From Utricularia gibba (Eukaryota; Streptophyta; Magnoliopsida; Lamiales; Lentibulariaceae), in NCBI GenBank assembly GCA_002189035.1, contig NEEC01000014.1, forward strand, positions 2,501 to 66,500: a stretch of 64,000 bases of DNA, written 5' to 3'. Of the stretch, positions 1 through 12,729 are shown piece by piece (positions within the stretch are counted from its first letter, which is position 1; every line of letters begins with the position of its first letter). The position numbers and the translations under genes were made by a program. The notes beneath the pieces were generated by a model. It worked only from the letters and a program-made list of their open reading frames with translations. It was not told the DNA's origin and searched no databases.

Positions 1-108
1 AGCATGTACTTAAGTTTCCATAATCAACTCCTCAACAACTATGAATCTCATATGCCTTCAAGTCTTGTGCTTTCTGCGTAAAACACTCGATGACAAATCA
101 GTTACCAG

Positions 109-2058
109 GCTCTGGCATTTACTCCACTCTTAAATGGGAAGAGTTGTATTGTGGCTGATCAAAGTGGATCTGGCAAAACTTTGGCGTATCTGTTACCAGT
201 ATTACAGCGTCTTAGACAGGAAGAACTTGAAGGGAAACCAGAGTCACAACATCCACGAGCCATTGTATTGGTCCCTACCGCTGAATTGGCTTCTCAGGTC
301 TGTTAATGGTTTGGAGTTCATCTCACACACCGATCATTATGTCAAATTAACATATTTCCTGTTTGCTATATCCTCATTTATGTGCCCTGTCCATGTAGTG
401 CAATCTTCATTTGATACCGCCTTTGATTCTAGTTAAATCTATGGCTTACCTTTTTGTTCTTGGCGAGTATCGTGTAGTTTGATTTTATTTCGCATCTCAA
501 ACCTTTTCAGGTATTAAGTATTTGTCGATCACTTTCAAAAGCTGGTGCCCCATTTCGTTCGATGGTTGCCACAGGTGGTTTTCAGCAGAAAACTCAATTA
601 GAAAATCTTCGAAAGGGAATAGACGTTCTGATTGCCACTCCTGGACGATTTATGTTTATGGTCAAAGGTGGTTTTCTGCAGTTAACGAATCTTAGAAGGT
701 TAGAGTCTCTCCATCACCTTTGCATTTACTTTTGACCTTAATTAACATCTTGGGCCTCAAATTTCACCTCACGTACTGCAACTCAACCAAATAGCCAATG
801 ACTGGTCATGCCTAAATTAAATTTGACTCCGATCATAGTTCATCAACATTTTACACAACTTGCTCTTCATTCTTGAAGAGTACCCTTAAAGCTTACAACG
901 TTGTCATGCCTTTAGACAATGACTACTGAAGCATATTTTATCTTATGAATGCTGCACATATCTGTTTCTGAAGATGCAGCCATTTTTTCTCCTTCAACAC
1001 GACCCTGTTTCTTAAGCACCACTGACCCCTTCTTATGCTGCAGTGCCATACTGGATGAGGTAGACATACTCTACAATGATGAAGACTTCGAACATGCATT
1101 TCAAACGTTGATTAACTCAGCCCCCGTAACAACCCAGTATCTATTTGTCACCGCCACGTTACCTCTAGACATATATAACAAACTAGTTGAAGTTTTCCCT
1201 GACTGTGAACTAATCATGGGTCCTGGCATTCATCGTACTAGTCCAGGACTGGAAGAGGTATGGATGCGTTTAATTTCTTTCAATATTTTTTAGGTGTAGG
1301 AATTAATAGTTCTCCCATCCATAGATTCCTGAATCTTTTTGGTTTGCAGATCCTCATCGATTGCAGTGGAGAACAGGAAGCTGAAAAAACTCCTGACACA
1401 GCCTTTCTCAATAAAAAAAGTGCATTGCTGAAGCTTGCTGAAGGAACTCCTGTTTTGAAAACGATCGTTTTCTGTAACAAGGTATTCATTTAAAATCACC
1501 TGCGATGTCTCATGTTAATGGGCATCCCTTGGCTCCTGAAACGGTTTGTTGCTTCTCACTGTATGCAGATAGAGACGTGCAGAAAAGTTGAGAATGCATT
1601 AAAACGCATTGACAGAAAAGGAACTTCCACAAAAGTTCTACCATTCCATTCTGCCTTGGATCAAGAATCTAGAACCGCAAATTTAAACGAATTTCTTATT
1701 CCATCAAACAGCGTCCCCATGTTCCTTGTTTGTACGGATAGGTATATCTCCTCCGTTCATGTAAATATCTCCATATTTGTTGAGGCTGATGAACTTATTC
1801 CATTTTTTCCCATTTTGCAGGGCCTCCCGAGGTATAGATTTCGCTGGCGTGGATCATGTGGTCCTCTTTGATTTTCCCCGGGATCCAAGTGAATATGTTC
1901 GCCGTGTTGGAAGAACTGCACGAGGTGCCAGAGGTAAAGGAGTGGCCTATATCTTTGCCGTTGGAAAGCAAGTTTCACTAGCAAGAAGGATAACTGAAAG
2001 AAACAGAAGAGGGCATCCATTACATGATCTGCCATCAACTAACCAAGTGACGAAGTAG
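109..2058 (+). CDS. DEAD-box ATP-dependent RNA helicase, RH50-like, 3' part only
   Basis: The gene is cut by the left edge of the window; six exons remain: 109-297, 511-698, 1044-1257, 1350-1481, 1569-1741 and 1821-2058. They join in phase to 377 residues ending at TAG. Helicase motifs appear in order: motif I SGSGKT, Ia PTAELASQ, Ib ATPGR, II DEVD, III TAT, IV VFCN, V SRGIDF and [13 protein letters not shown]. Both RecA-like domains are therefore present and only the N-terminal region is missing. Motif II reads DEVD instead of DEAD, and motif III reads TAT instead of SAT. I remember such variation in the plant RH50 group, which supports that placement. Family role: ATP-dependent remodelling of RNA; RH50-type proteins are usually predicted to be organellar, but the transit peptide lies outside the window. 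Assignment to RH50 rather than a sister helicase is moderately sure. Confidence 0.88.
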
Positions 2059-3165
2059 GATTTGCCTTTCCCTCAAAGCCCATACAACCTTACATAACGA
2101 GCCTGTTGAAAAAGGAGCTGGGAATGAGGAATCATCGTCGAATCTTAACTCGCATGTTGGAGGAATTTTTGACTCGTGCAGGTTGGGGCCCAAGTAGATG
2201 GCGCATAGACATTTGTGTGTAATTTAACAAAGGGTCATGCATCAGTTTATTCCAGTACTTCTAGACCAAATGGATCACTGCTACGTACATAAACCACCAG
2301 GCAAACTCAGCAATCGGAAAAGTTTGTATGTGAATGGGTGCTTTGTAGCACGCCTTGGCACACACGGCTTTATTTTTCACACCCTAGCTTGCCAGAGGTC
2401 CCTGGATTTTAAAAGTCTTGTTCCTTGTGTCCAAACAAACTAGCCTTTTTTTTTATTTCAATTTGTTTCCAAAGTGTTGTTTTACAATCAAAATGAGATT
2501 AGATTGCGTTGAACACAAATTTATCACTAGTCTAAATCCAAGAAGTATTTTAAATTTATTTAAATAATGATTTTTTATTTTTTAAATATTTCAAAACATA
2601 ATGAAAAATATTAAATTCGATTTAAATTATTATAAAAATGATTCAATCCAAATTTATAATTAAGTTTTAATTGAAAAAAATATTTCATTCGTTTTAAAAT
2701 ACTGATGAAAAGTTAATTAAAAGTTACATTGATTCTTAATACAAAACAGACTTGTGGGTTCACAAGTCTACCTCCCGGGTTTTAGCCTTTAGGAGGCCAT
2801 GGCCATGTCAAAAGATTTTATTTCGGGGTGACCAAAAAATCCACGTGTGGTTTATTTTGGCATGTAATTACAACCAGGTAACAATTCCAAACACGCTGCA
2901 TTTCATGACTGTGTAAAAGCACCTCCCGTGGAATTTCATGGTTCTCATTCCGAGAATACACTTTCTTTCAAGTAAGTTGTTCACAAGAGTCAAGAGATGA
3001 AGACGGATGCACTATGATCCCGTTTTTAACAAGCAAGCCAAGTGAACACATCATCAATTGCCTGTCTTGAGAATCAATCGTTTGATATTTCAGTGACGGC
3101 CAGGAAGCCTTGTGGACAACAAAATAATCATGCAAAACTATACAAAGTTGTCTATGCAATGGCTC
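2059..3165. other. Intergenic region between convergent genes
   Basis: This gap holds the 3' flank of the helicase and the 3' flank of the LAZ1-like gene on the other strand. From about 2440 to 2750 it is strongly AT-rich with runs of A and T. No coding pattern, RNA gene or clear transposon ends were recognised. Confidence 0.5.
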
Positions 3166-6100
3166 CTACATGAGATAATTACCAATACTTGCAGCTTGTC
3201 GCAAAACAGGGGTTCCACATATCGCCGAGTATAACAGCATGGAGCAATGTGCCAAGTCGCTCAGGGCTGAAGCTTCTGCGGGAATTGCATAAAATGGTAA
3301 TGCAAGAGGAATCGGGGGTTCCAACGGTAACTGCACTTCACTCTTTAACCACCCATCTACCCCTCGAATGAGGTAATCACCGAAGGTCTGGTCACTGCTG
3401 CTCTCACCACCACTTTCTGTACTTGTGTAACCCGACCTGTGGCGATTTTTCTTTCTCCTGAAACTGGAGCTTTCACTGATGCTCCCATTCAAAAGAGGAT
3501 CATCAATTCCTCGAATAACTCGGCGTGATTGTGATGATGAGGCAACGCAGCTGTCGTCCTTGGTCCTCCTCCCCTTGTGTTGTCTCTTTATGTTCTGAGA
3601 GATCTTGTGCAGTTTCTGGTTGAACTTAGTGAGGCCTTTCTCAACTGGCTCCACTGCTTGTGTCATGGTAAGCTTCACGTCTTTGACAATCTGTGACGTA
3701 CAAAATTTGTATTAAAACTTAAAAGAAAGCATTATTCCTATAAGATTAGGATGCTTGGGGGGGGGGGGGGGGGGAGCAAATTACGCACAGTTTCACCACC
3801 ACCAACAAAGACATCTTTGACGCTCTCACGAATTTTAGTTCCACTCCTAGGCGTATGGTCAGGTTGTGGAAGTCGCAACTTGGTGGGACGTTCACTGTCC
3901 CTAACCTCATCAGGATCAATTGGGCAATCAAAGGAAACATAATCTCCAAGGACTGCAACGCTCCCAGAAAAACGATCTCCCATTAATTCATAAGGCTTTG
4001 CAGGGAACACATAAAGGTGAACCACAGAAGCTATGCCCATCTGCCCTGGGTAAAGACATGGAACTCGTAACAGAATGTATAAACCATATCTCAGAATGAA
4101 AAAATGAAATCAACGTAGATCAAAAGAGATAAAATCAGCCACTGTGAACTATACCTACTCCTCTACAGAAATCAGAAGCACCTACAGTAAAACTCACAAG
4201 AGATTTTTATGCAGTGTAGTGGACAACTGTTGAGGGGTACTACCGCCAATATTCTACAACATGGCTGACTAAATAAGCTAATTCATCTTTCAAGTTGCTA
4301 ATATAATCTTCACCGGAGCCAGGATCCAAACATATCATACATTAAGACATGGATCTCCGCATTTTGTGAAATCACCTACCACCACCAAATTCTAAAAAAT
4401 ACGGGTGGGATGCAATAATTTGGGAAAAAAGTCCTAAAAAATCTAACTAAATAATGTGGGTTAAATAACTCATGGGTAATAGGGAAAAGTGTAAATAACC
4501 TCAATACAAATAATGAAGTCCTGAATACTTGATTTAAACTGCAGCGCCTGTGCAATTGGACTTCTGAACAAGCCAATGGAATACAGAACAGCAATACCAA
4601 CACCTTGCCACCAAGTTAAGAATACAATCGACTTGAATGTCACGAATTTGTACAGAGGATTTATGTGCGCCAATTCATCCTTGGTTATGGTATAAAAATG
4701 AACTAGGCAATACAACGCCCAGGATTGACTGAAATTCAGAACAACAGCAATATAAGGGTACCTACAAAGAAGAGGGGGTTAACATCGAGTGCAATAACTT
4801 TATGAAAATAGCCAGAGGAAATACTAAATGGTGGAATGGTGTTCAGTTTTTCCATGAGGGCAGGTCTCATATGGTTGCAGCTCTAACTGAAAACGTGTCC
4901 CTAGTAACTCACCCACATTTCCACTGGAAATCTCCATCGCAGTATGCATCAAAGGCTTCGAGAATTACAGCTAAAATAGCAGTAAATGTCTTTATAATCA
5001 TCTGCAAAATTCAATAAAACCACTCTATGTGGCAAAATTCTAAGAGGCGAAGTATAAAAGAGTACACCAGAAAGATAAGAACTTACGTACTGAACAATTG
5101 CAAACTTGATAACCTGATATACCCACCGATTCAGTACCCAAGGCTTTATGATATAGTTCAACGGAAAGGGATGCTTTATAATTCCCCTTTCATGACCATG
5201 ATCCAGAAGAGCAGCCTTCAATGAAACGCCATTCTTTTTACTTTCTCTCTTATCATCAGGATCCACAAGAAGTGCCTTTGCAGTTGCTCGCCCCTCACGC
5301 TCCATAAATTCAAGTGTCCTATCTTCTCCACCTAATTGATCAACAAAGAAAATGTTAAACCTCCAATAAAAAAGGAAGTTATAAGAAGGTGAACTCAATT
5401 AATAGGAGATGAACGTAAGTTTGATAGTCTCACCTAAACAAGCGACTAGGTACCTGCCAAAGCAGTACATGGCAAATGATTCATAGCAATCACGGAGAAT
5501 TCCGATATCAACACTGATCAACGGGTTCGCCAAAGACACAAACTGCAAAGAAAATCATGTGTGAGAACAAGTAACTATTTCGAATCTAATTCAGGTGGAA
5601 TGTCCACTGGGAAAGTGACTCCAAGACAGAAGGAGTTCAGCACTATCTAAATCACCAGAATCAAGGAAAAAAAGAATTCCATATCATTCATCAGCAAGGA
5701 CACAAAAACACGAGATTGGGTAAGAGTGGGGTTCCTAAAAGCAAGCAACTTTTACAATATTTCTTTCATACAAGAGGAGTTAATCTGAGACATCTATCCC
5801 AGTAATAACAATTGCGAGTCAAACAAAAAAATAAAACTTCCAACGGCTCACTCACCGACTCTACGGCATAACAGGGCACCATTAGTGTCACCCCAATCAG
5901 AAACTTTTGTTCCTGATAGAATCAACAAATACACTTGAGTCCTCCTTCCAGACCAAAAAAAAAAAAAAAAAGACAAGAAAAGAAGGCAAAACTCAAAGAC
6001 AGAAATTCAAATCACCGTGACTGCAAACCGACCTCGGGGTTCTTGTACGCTGCTAAGTGCTCGAAGAGTAGGTAAATTGAGAGGGTCAAAGACAGCACGA

Positions 6101-6200
6101 CGAAAAAACCGGCGATCAGAATAGCCCATGACGGAGCTGAATAGTGACCGTGCAGCCAATATATCATATAACTACCAAAATTGACGATCTTCTGCAGCAT
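3166..6200 (-). CDS. LAZ1 homolog, DUF300 / organic solute transporter alpha-like membrane protein
   Basis: Eight exons on the minus strand: 6200-6033, 5912-5856, 5542-5434, 5331-5087, 5001-4913, 4761-4500, 4040-3789 and 3690-3166. They join in phase to 568 residues. The first in-frame ATG at 6200 was used. The first exon holds the hydrophobic segment starting HYSAPSW and the LLFEHL motif, followed by MVPCYAVES, LRDCYESFAMYCFGRYL and GGEDRTLEFMEREG. These are hallmarks I recall from plant LAZ1 and its homologs. Several hydrophobic helices follow, then a basic cytosolic tail of about 200 residues. LAZ1 proteins sit in the plasma membrane or tonoplast and have been tied to programmed cell death and to brassinosteroid and vacuole function; the transported substrate is not settled. 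The gene is convergent with the helicase and divergent from the NAD(P)H dehydrogenase. The donor of intron 7 is GTGCGT, which fits the phase but is not a strong site. Confidence 0.9.
3757..3774. repeat. Poly-G tract of 18
   Basis: There are 18 consecutive G on the plus strand, inside the last intron of the LAZ1-like gene, close to its donor site. On the transcribed strand it appears as poly-C in the RNA. Its true length is uncertain because such tracts are difficult to sequence. Confidence 0.9.
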
Positions 6201-7234
6201 CAAATCTTCCGGCTATTCATATATTATCTTCGAATGACTAATCTCGAGGGATTTGCTCCCAGCGGTACGGAGAAATTGTGGAATTCCGCGGTAAGACTTA
6301 CGCAACGACTGGTGAGAGCAATGGGAGAAAGAAAAAGAGAGCATGTCAGATTTGAGTTAGGTGGTCGGAATTCTCAATTTAGTTCCTTTTATTATTATTA
6401 TTATTCCTGGAACTCCCCATGGGCGGGTCCATGCTAAAGCCATTTGTCGATTATAAGCAGGTGAACTAGAAAATTTCGCTGCGATGTTATAATTTTCTTT
6501 TCCTTTGTAAGGAGATCCATTGGGCATTAGCATCCCTGGCTTCAGTACAATTGAATCCAACGAAGACCCAAACCATGACTTCTCCCATAAAAGTTGGATA
6601 GCCCATGCGTCCATTAGCTCAAAACTATAAATTCTTCATGATTCAAAATGAATTCGGTTCATTTGTTCACGTTTGGAAACGAGGGACGTCGTTGATGTTG
6701 CAGTTTTTGATGTCGCGATCTGCTTTTTCTTATTTGTTTATGCGCCTTCTTCTGTGTTGCTTGTGCTTGCTCAATGCTATTGTTGATGTTGTTCTCCCAG
6801 TCTCCATTCTGCGGTTGAACCGATCTCCCAATGCAGTAATTATTTAGACAAGATATCTTAAAAATCTTTAGCGCCTCCATTATAGTTGTCATTACTTGTT
6901 TGATCGCATTTGTTGCTTGCCCCGTTAAATATGCCGAATTTTAGCTGTATATTCCTAGCCTCTATCTGGGAATTTATGAAGCAGCATCGATTGGTCGCAT
7001 TTGTTTTGTATTCAATTACTTACAAAATTCACATCCTCTATGCAATACATAAACCGACGGTAACGAAAACGTATGCATAAATAACCGAAGGATGAGATTA
7101 ACACTTGTCCTAATGCGGAACACGGCACTGTATATAAAATTCTAATCCTGGTTTTCTACCAGAAAACAGTTGCAAACACCATCGGCTAGGAACCATCGAT
7201 TGAAACTGGAATCTCACCAAGATTGCCAGAGAAA
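6201..7234. promoter_or_regulatory. Shared upstream region of LAZ1-like gene and NAD(P)H dehydrogenase
   Basis: About 1.0 kb separates the two divergent start codons, so it must contain both promoters. A short ATT repeat lies near 6389-6403. No single motif was clear enough to name. The role is inferred from position only. Confidence 0.45.
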
Positions 7235-9893
7235 ATGAGACTCTTGTGGTCGTTCTACCGTCACCATCGTTCCAGCTTTCTGGTTATTTGCACTTTTAGG
7301 TTGGTCGAGATGCCTTCACTAGCATATTGTTTCATTCTCTGGAGTCATTTGGTTTCCAGATGGGGAGTCGACCAGTTATTTGAACCGAATCCCAGATATA
7401 AAATTGTGTTTTTGTTTCCTTCTTCATTTTCGTTTTACATGCATAATCTTTGAACGCTGTATTTATTGCGATTCTCTATTTTCCTTCAAATTTTGTTTGG
7501 CTTATCTGATTCACCTTTTATATCATTCAGAATATACGCCTTGCCAACATTGATCCAGTTCAACCAGATATTTGGTGTTTTTCATCCGATAATTCTCAAT
7601 TGATGTATGCTCTTGACTTGTCGGCAGTGGTGCAGGGCTGGTAGCACTAGCTGATTCCTCTGTAGATGGGACGCCAAGGCCGAAGAAAAAAGTTGTGGTT
7701 CTTGGAACCGGATGGGCAGCTTCCAGCTTCCTCAAAGATCTTGACATATCAAATTACGACGTCCAGGTGGTTTCTCCAAGGAATTACTTTGCATTCACCC
7801 CTTTGTTGCCAAGTGTTACCTCTGGAACTGTTGAGGCTCGAAGTATTGTTGAGCCGGTTAGGAATATAATCAAGAAGGTAGCCAATTTTTTTTTAATCAA
7901 TATAGTCGGGATTCAATCTTTTTTTGTGTTCTTGCTAAAAACAGAGGAATGGAGTTATCAAGTTCCTGGAGGCTGAGTGTCTCAAGATTGATCATGTTAA
8001 CAAAAAAGTGTTTTGTCGTTCCAACATAGAAGGTAACTTAGCTGGGGAAAACGAGTTCTGTTTAGAGTATGATTACCTGGTTATTGCCGTGGGAGCGCAA
8101 GTAAACACATTCAACACTCCTGGTGTAATGGAGTACTGCCATTTCCTTAAGGTGTAATTCACCCTGTTTTTCTGGCCATCTGTAGTAGTGCTGCTTGTTC
8201 ATGTGTAAGAATGAAACTGGAATCTGTTGCAGGAAGTGGAGGATGCTCAAGAGATTCGTAGGACTGTCATAGATTGCTTCGAAAAGGCCGTTCTTCCTGG
8301 ACTCACTGATGAAGAAAGAAGAACCAATCTGCATTTTGTCATCGTGGGGGCGGCCCAACAGGTGTAGAATTCGCTGCTGAGCTTCATGATTACGTCCATG
8401 AAGACCTCGTCAAGCTCTATCCCACCGTGAAGGATTTTGTGAGAATCACTGTGATACAATCTGGTGACCATATCTTGAACACGTAGGAGATGGCTTCAAC
8501 TGATGAATCCTTTGTTTGTGCCTGTAGATGGCTCCAAAACCATCTCATAGATGCTGTTTGTATTTCAACTTACTGTGTAGATTCGATGAGAGGATTAGCT
8601 CATTTGCCGAACTGAAATTCCAACGAGATGGTATTGAAGTTCTAACCGGGCACAGAGTTGTGAGAGTTGGAGACAGAACAATCGACATGAAAGCCAAAGC
8701 AACCGGAGAAGACATCACCATTCCTCATGGAATGGTTGTGTGGTCCACTGGAGTCGGCACTCGCGCAGTGGTGAAGGACTTGATGGACCAAATTGGTCAG
8801 GTATTTGCTCCTTCCTTTGACGATCATTGGTGGTTCTCCGAAGCACTTGGAACATTGATGCTTCTCCATTTGCAGGAAAGCAGGCGTATTCTGGCCACCG
8901 ATGAATGGCTGCGTGTGAAGGGTTGCGAGGATTCAGTGTACGCTCTTGGTGACTGCGCCACAGTGGACCAGAAAAAGATCATGGTTTTTTTCTACTATCT
9001 ACAGAACTAGAAATGTGGAACACGATAAGTGATTTGGTTTTTGACAGAAAAAGAATGGTGATTCTCAGGTAGATATATCAGAGATATTCAAAGCTGCAGA
9101 CAAAGACAACTCTGGTACGTTGACAAAGGAGGAATTCCAAGACGTCATCGACGACATTGTGATTCGGTACCCACAGGTGGAGCTATATTTGAGGAGCAAA
9201 CATCTCCACGCGGTAACTGACTTGCTGAAAGGCTTCTACGGAGAAGGCAAGGAAGAAATAGATATTGAAGGGTTCAAGTCGGCTCTGTCGCTTGTCGATA
9301 AACAGACAAAGAGCCTCCCTGCTACTGCGCAAGTAAGGAAGATTCATAGTTTCCCAAAAGTGCAAGAAAAAAACCAACTTCAACATCTTCATCCATCACA
9401 GGTAGCAGCTCAACAAGGTACGTATCTTTCGAGGTGCTTCAACGTATGGGACAAGTGCATGAAGAACCCAGAGGGTCCTCGCAAGTTCAGAAGCGGTGGT
9501 CGCCATGAGTTTCGCCCTTTCCAGTAACACAACGAACTTTTCTCCCTTGGAAGCGCATAAAAAACTGATAATCATTCACGGCTGCAATTGGATGTTTACT
9601 CTAGGTACCGCCATCTTGGGCAGTTTGCCCCTCTTGGGGGAGAGCAAGCCGCAGCGGAGCTTCCTGGAGACTGGGTTTCCATGGGCAGGAGCACTCAGTG
9701 GCTGTGGTATTCTGTCTACGCAAGGTCGATCCATTTTTTTTAACACTAACATTGCAGCGCAAGATAAGAAATACCCCTGCGTTAACGTTCAAAAATGGGA
9801 TGCAGCAAACAAGTGAGTTGGCGAACCAGACTATTGGTCATGAGCGATTGGTCAAGGAGATACGTTTTTGGCCGAGATTCAAGTCGGATCTGA
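7235..9893 (+). CDS. External alternative NAD(P)H-ubiquinone oxidoreductase (NDB type) with EF-hand, one-base frame break
   Basis: Ten exons: 7235-7299, 7628-7877, 7945-8151, 8233-8482, 8581-8800, 8876-8983, 9048-9332, 9402-9523, 9605-9724 and 9806-9893. The protein is a type II NAD(P)H dehydrogenase of plant mitochondria. It oxidises cytosolic NAD(P)H on the outer face of the inner membrane and feeds ubiquinone without pumping protons. Visible signs: FAD-binding [12 protein letters not shown] early in exon 2; the second dinucleotide fold near [21 protein letters not shown]; an EF-hand loop [12 protein letters not shown] inserted in the second half, typical of calcium-regulated NDB enzymes; and the conserved C-terminal end FGRDSSRI. 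Exon phases all agree, giving 571 residues, if one base is added to the G5 run at 8346-8350. As written the frame ends at TAG soon after that run, inside the NAD(P)H-binding glycine motif. The rest of the gene is intact. NDB subtype was not resolved. Confidence 0.9.
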
Positions 9894-11153
9894 GATACCG
9901 CTGGCAGCCAGAATCTACTCGAAGCAAAGAAGTGTGCTTTTATCATTGCTGTAAAAAAAAAAAAGAAACTGGAGCTTCTCCGTTTTGGAAAAAGGAAATT
10001 ACAGAAATCCACACGAAAAGCCCGACAAATAAGAATCTTACATTGCGCTGTTTATCCTCAATTCGGACACCAACATAGCAAGTACAAGAAACAGCAGAGG
10101 GACTCTTTGTGAGCTAAAGGGTCAACACGTTCAGCAGACAGATGGAAGGTGTGCCATAAAGCTGGGCGGTTAGCTCGGAAGTTTTTCCCACTATGCACGG
10201 CTCGTGCAGTGTGACTGCTGGCATATAGTGGAGTGAGCCGTGAGGTGTGGGGGTGTGCGTGAGAAGCAGAGTCTGTCTGGTGTTTGATCATAGCGTGTGT
10301 GATCAGTGTTGGGAGTGAGTCTGGCATTTTGTATCTCTTGATTAAAAGCCTAGTGAATCTGCGGGTTGGATGGTTTTTCACTCAACACCAGGAGGTTTCC
10401 CAAACAGGGGTTTTACCTGGCTAAATCTCATGTTGATTGTCTACTGGTTTACAACTCACGCGAATCATCCATACACACCTACACTCTTATGAGTGCTGTT
10501 TCCTCCTGTCATCTGCCAAGTGGGAGATGCCTCATCAGGGCCTGAGGAAAACTGCTTTTTTTTCGCCCGTCTCTAGGCCAACACTTGCTCGGAGTGGCAG
10601 CTCACCATTGCTAAGCTGGCCAGTGGCCACCATCGACAGTTTGCTCAAGCAGCACCTGGTTCTGATTGCCGTCATTTCTTTGCCTGTGCTGTGTATCCAC
10701 TGAGCCAGTCGACTCTCCAGAGGACAAAAATGTAAACGAGCTAAATGAGTAGAAGTGGACGGATATAGCTGTCAGCATGCGCGCGTGCCGTATCAGCAGT
10801 TGACAGACGAAGTGAGAACAATAAAAGCACGTAAGGGCAAATGGGCTCTATCGAGTATCGAGTCAAAATTTGACAGGAAATCTTGTGGGCTAAAGGAAGG
10901 AGGTGGGTGTAATTGGGCCGATATTCTTGAACCATGATCTGTACCCATTTATTGGTTGGATACGCTGCTGATGGCGTGGCGAGAGTTTATTGGCTGTGTC
11001 ATCAGATTCTGTCGTGCTCTGGGGGATGGATAATCCCTGAAATCCAATCCACTCCACTCAACTACATCCGCCACTGAGTTTCACGTTACTGAGCATGGTC
11101 GATCGGTTCAGAATCTGAAGCCCAACTACTTTGCCTCCGCCATTTTTGTGTTT
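9894..11153. other. Intergenic region between NAD(P)H dehydrogenase and THF1
   Basis: This stretch holds the 3' flank of the dehydrogenase and the promoter of THF1. Scattered short open frames on both strands show no recognisable domain. No RNA gene or transposon ends were seen. Confidence 0.45.
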
Positions 11154-12729
11154 ATGGCGGCTATTACTTCGGTAACCTTCGCTGCGCTTGCGCTATCGCC
11201 GGATCGAAAATTCAATCCTCGCGGCTCCTCAGTTTTCGCGTCACAATCTCCCAAGCCCCAAGGCACGGTTTCTTATGGTTTATTCACCTATCGCGCTTCG
11301 GCCTCCAGGTTTCTGGTCCGCAGCATGTCAACCGCCGCAGGCAAGCGCTGTTTGTATTTCTTTGTTTTTTTCTTTTAGTTTTTTTAGGACGCTTCTTCTT
11401 CTTCATTTTTTTTCTTAATCGTGTTTGTGAAAATTACTTGATTACGCCGCAAATGCAATGTAGTCTCTAAACATGGATGGGTTACTTATGGACCGACTTT
11501 ACTAGAAAGCTGTTGATGTGGTGTTCCGCCAGGGGCTCCTAGTGTCATTTATCTCTCTGTACTCTTATTACGTCTGCATAAAATCCTTCTCCTCTATTTC
11601 AGATGTGCCCACTGTGTCTCAGACAAAATCAAATTTCTTGAGAGCCTATAAGAAGCCGATTCCTAGCATTTACAACACAGTGTTGCAAGAATTGATTGTA
11701 CAGCAGCACTTGATTCGTTACAAGGCATCATACCGATATGATCCTGTTTTTGCTCTTGGATTTGTTACTGTTTATGATCAACTCATGGAAGGGTACCCAA
11801 CTGATGAAGAACGAGATACCATCTTCAAATCCTATATTGAGGCTTTAAGCGAGGACCCTGCACAATATAGGCACGTCTTCTATCTTCTTTCTTTTCAGTT
11901 ATTTGGATTGACACAAGTTTCTATGGGCTCCTTACTTAGGAAAATAGGGTGCTAATATTGTTAGTGAAATGTATATGTTATGTGCTCTAAACTATTTGCC
12001 GCTCGTTTACTGATCAAAACTTAATTTGCAGTATGTATAGGTGTCAGTCTCTTATTTCTCATTCACTGGAAACCTAGTCTGATTTCCTTCTAACAAAATC
12101 CTTGTTGTAGGGTTGATGCTAGAAAATTGGAAGAATGGTCCCGAGATCAGTCGTCTAGCACTTTAGTGGATTTCCAGTCTAGAGGGGGAGAAGTTGAAGA
12201 CATTTTAAAGGAAATTTCCCAAAGAGCTGGGAGCAAAGGGAGTTTCAGCTACAGTCGTTTCTTTGCCGTTGGTCTCTTCCGAATACTTGAGCTAGCAAAT
12301 GCTACCGAGCCCAGTATTCTGGATAAGGTAAGACTCATCTGCAAGGTTAAATGATTCAGGCATCTGAATATGCTCCATGTTTGGCAACTCTAGACTTCTA
12401 ATGTTTCCTCATTGCTTCGAAGCTTTGTGCTGCACTTAATATAAACAAAAAAAGCGTAGATCGGGACCTTGATGTATATCGCAATGTCCTTTCCAAGCTG
12501 GTTCAGGCGAAGGAGTTACTGAAGGAATATATGGATAGGTGAGAATTTGTAACTTAAATTCGAGGGAATTAACCAATGCTCCTCCGGCTGAACCTTACAT
12601 TTCATTTGTTTTTTCAGAGAGAAAAAGAAGAACGAAGAAAGGGCTGCATCCCAGAAACCAAACGAGGCCGTAACAAAGATCCTGGGGGACGACCAATTGA
12701 CAGCCAGCCTATTGCATACATGCAGATGA
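11154..12729 (+). CDS. THF1: THYLAKOID FORMATION1 / Psb29, plastid precursor
   Basis: Five exons: 11154-11340, 11603-11870, 12111-12327, 12423-12538 and 12618-12729, in phase, 299 residues. Residues 1 to about 60 look like a chloroplast transit peptide, rich in S, A and R with few acids. The mature part carries YNTVLQELIVQQHL, the stretch FALGFVTVYDQLMEGYP, and FSYSRFFAVGLFRLLELA-like sequence, all strongly conserved in THF1/Psb29. A coiled, charged C-terminus with REKKKNEERA follows. Family role: vesicle-dependent thylakoid formation, photosystem II repair through FtsH, and plastid sugar signalling. Two introns seem to start with GC rather than GT: intron 1 at 11341 (CAG then GCAAGC) and intron 2 at 11871 (ATAG then GCACGT). 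For intron 1 a GT donor at 11350 is also in phase and would add three residues. For intron 2 no in-phase GT donor was found. Confidence 0.94.

Noticed and set aside
134-436. Open frame of 100 residues over the first helicase exon
   Set aside because: It is out of frame with the helicase motifs, which run through the same bases.
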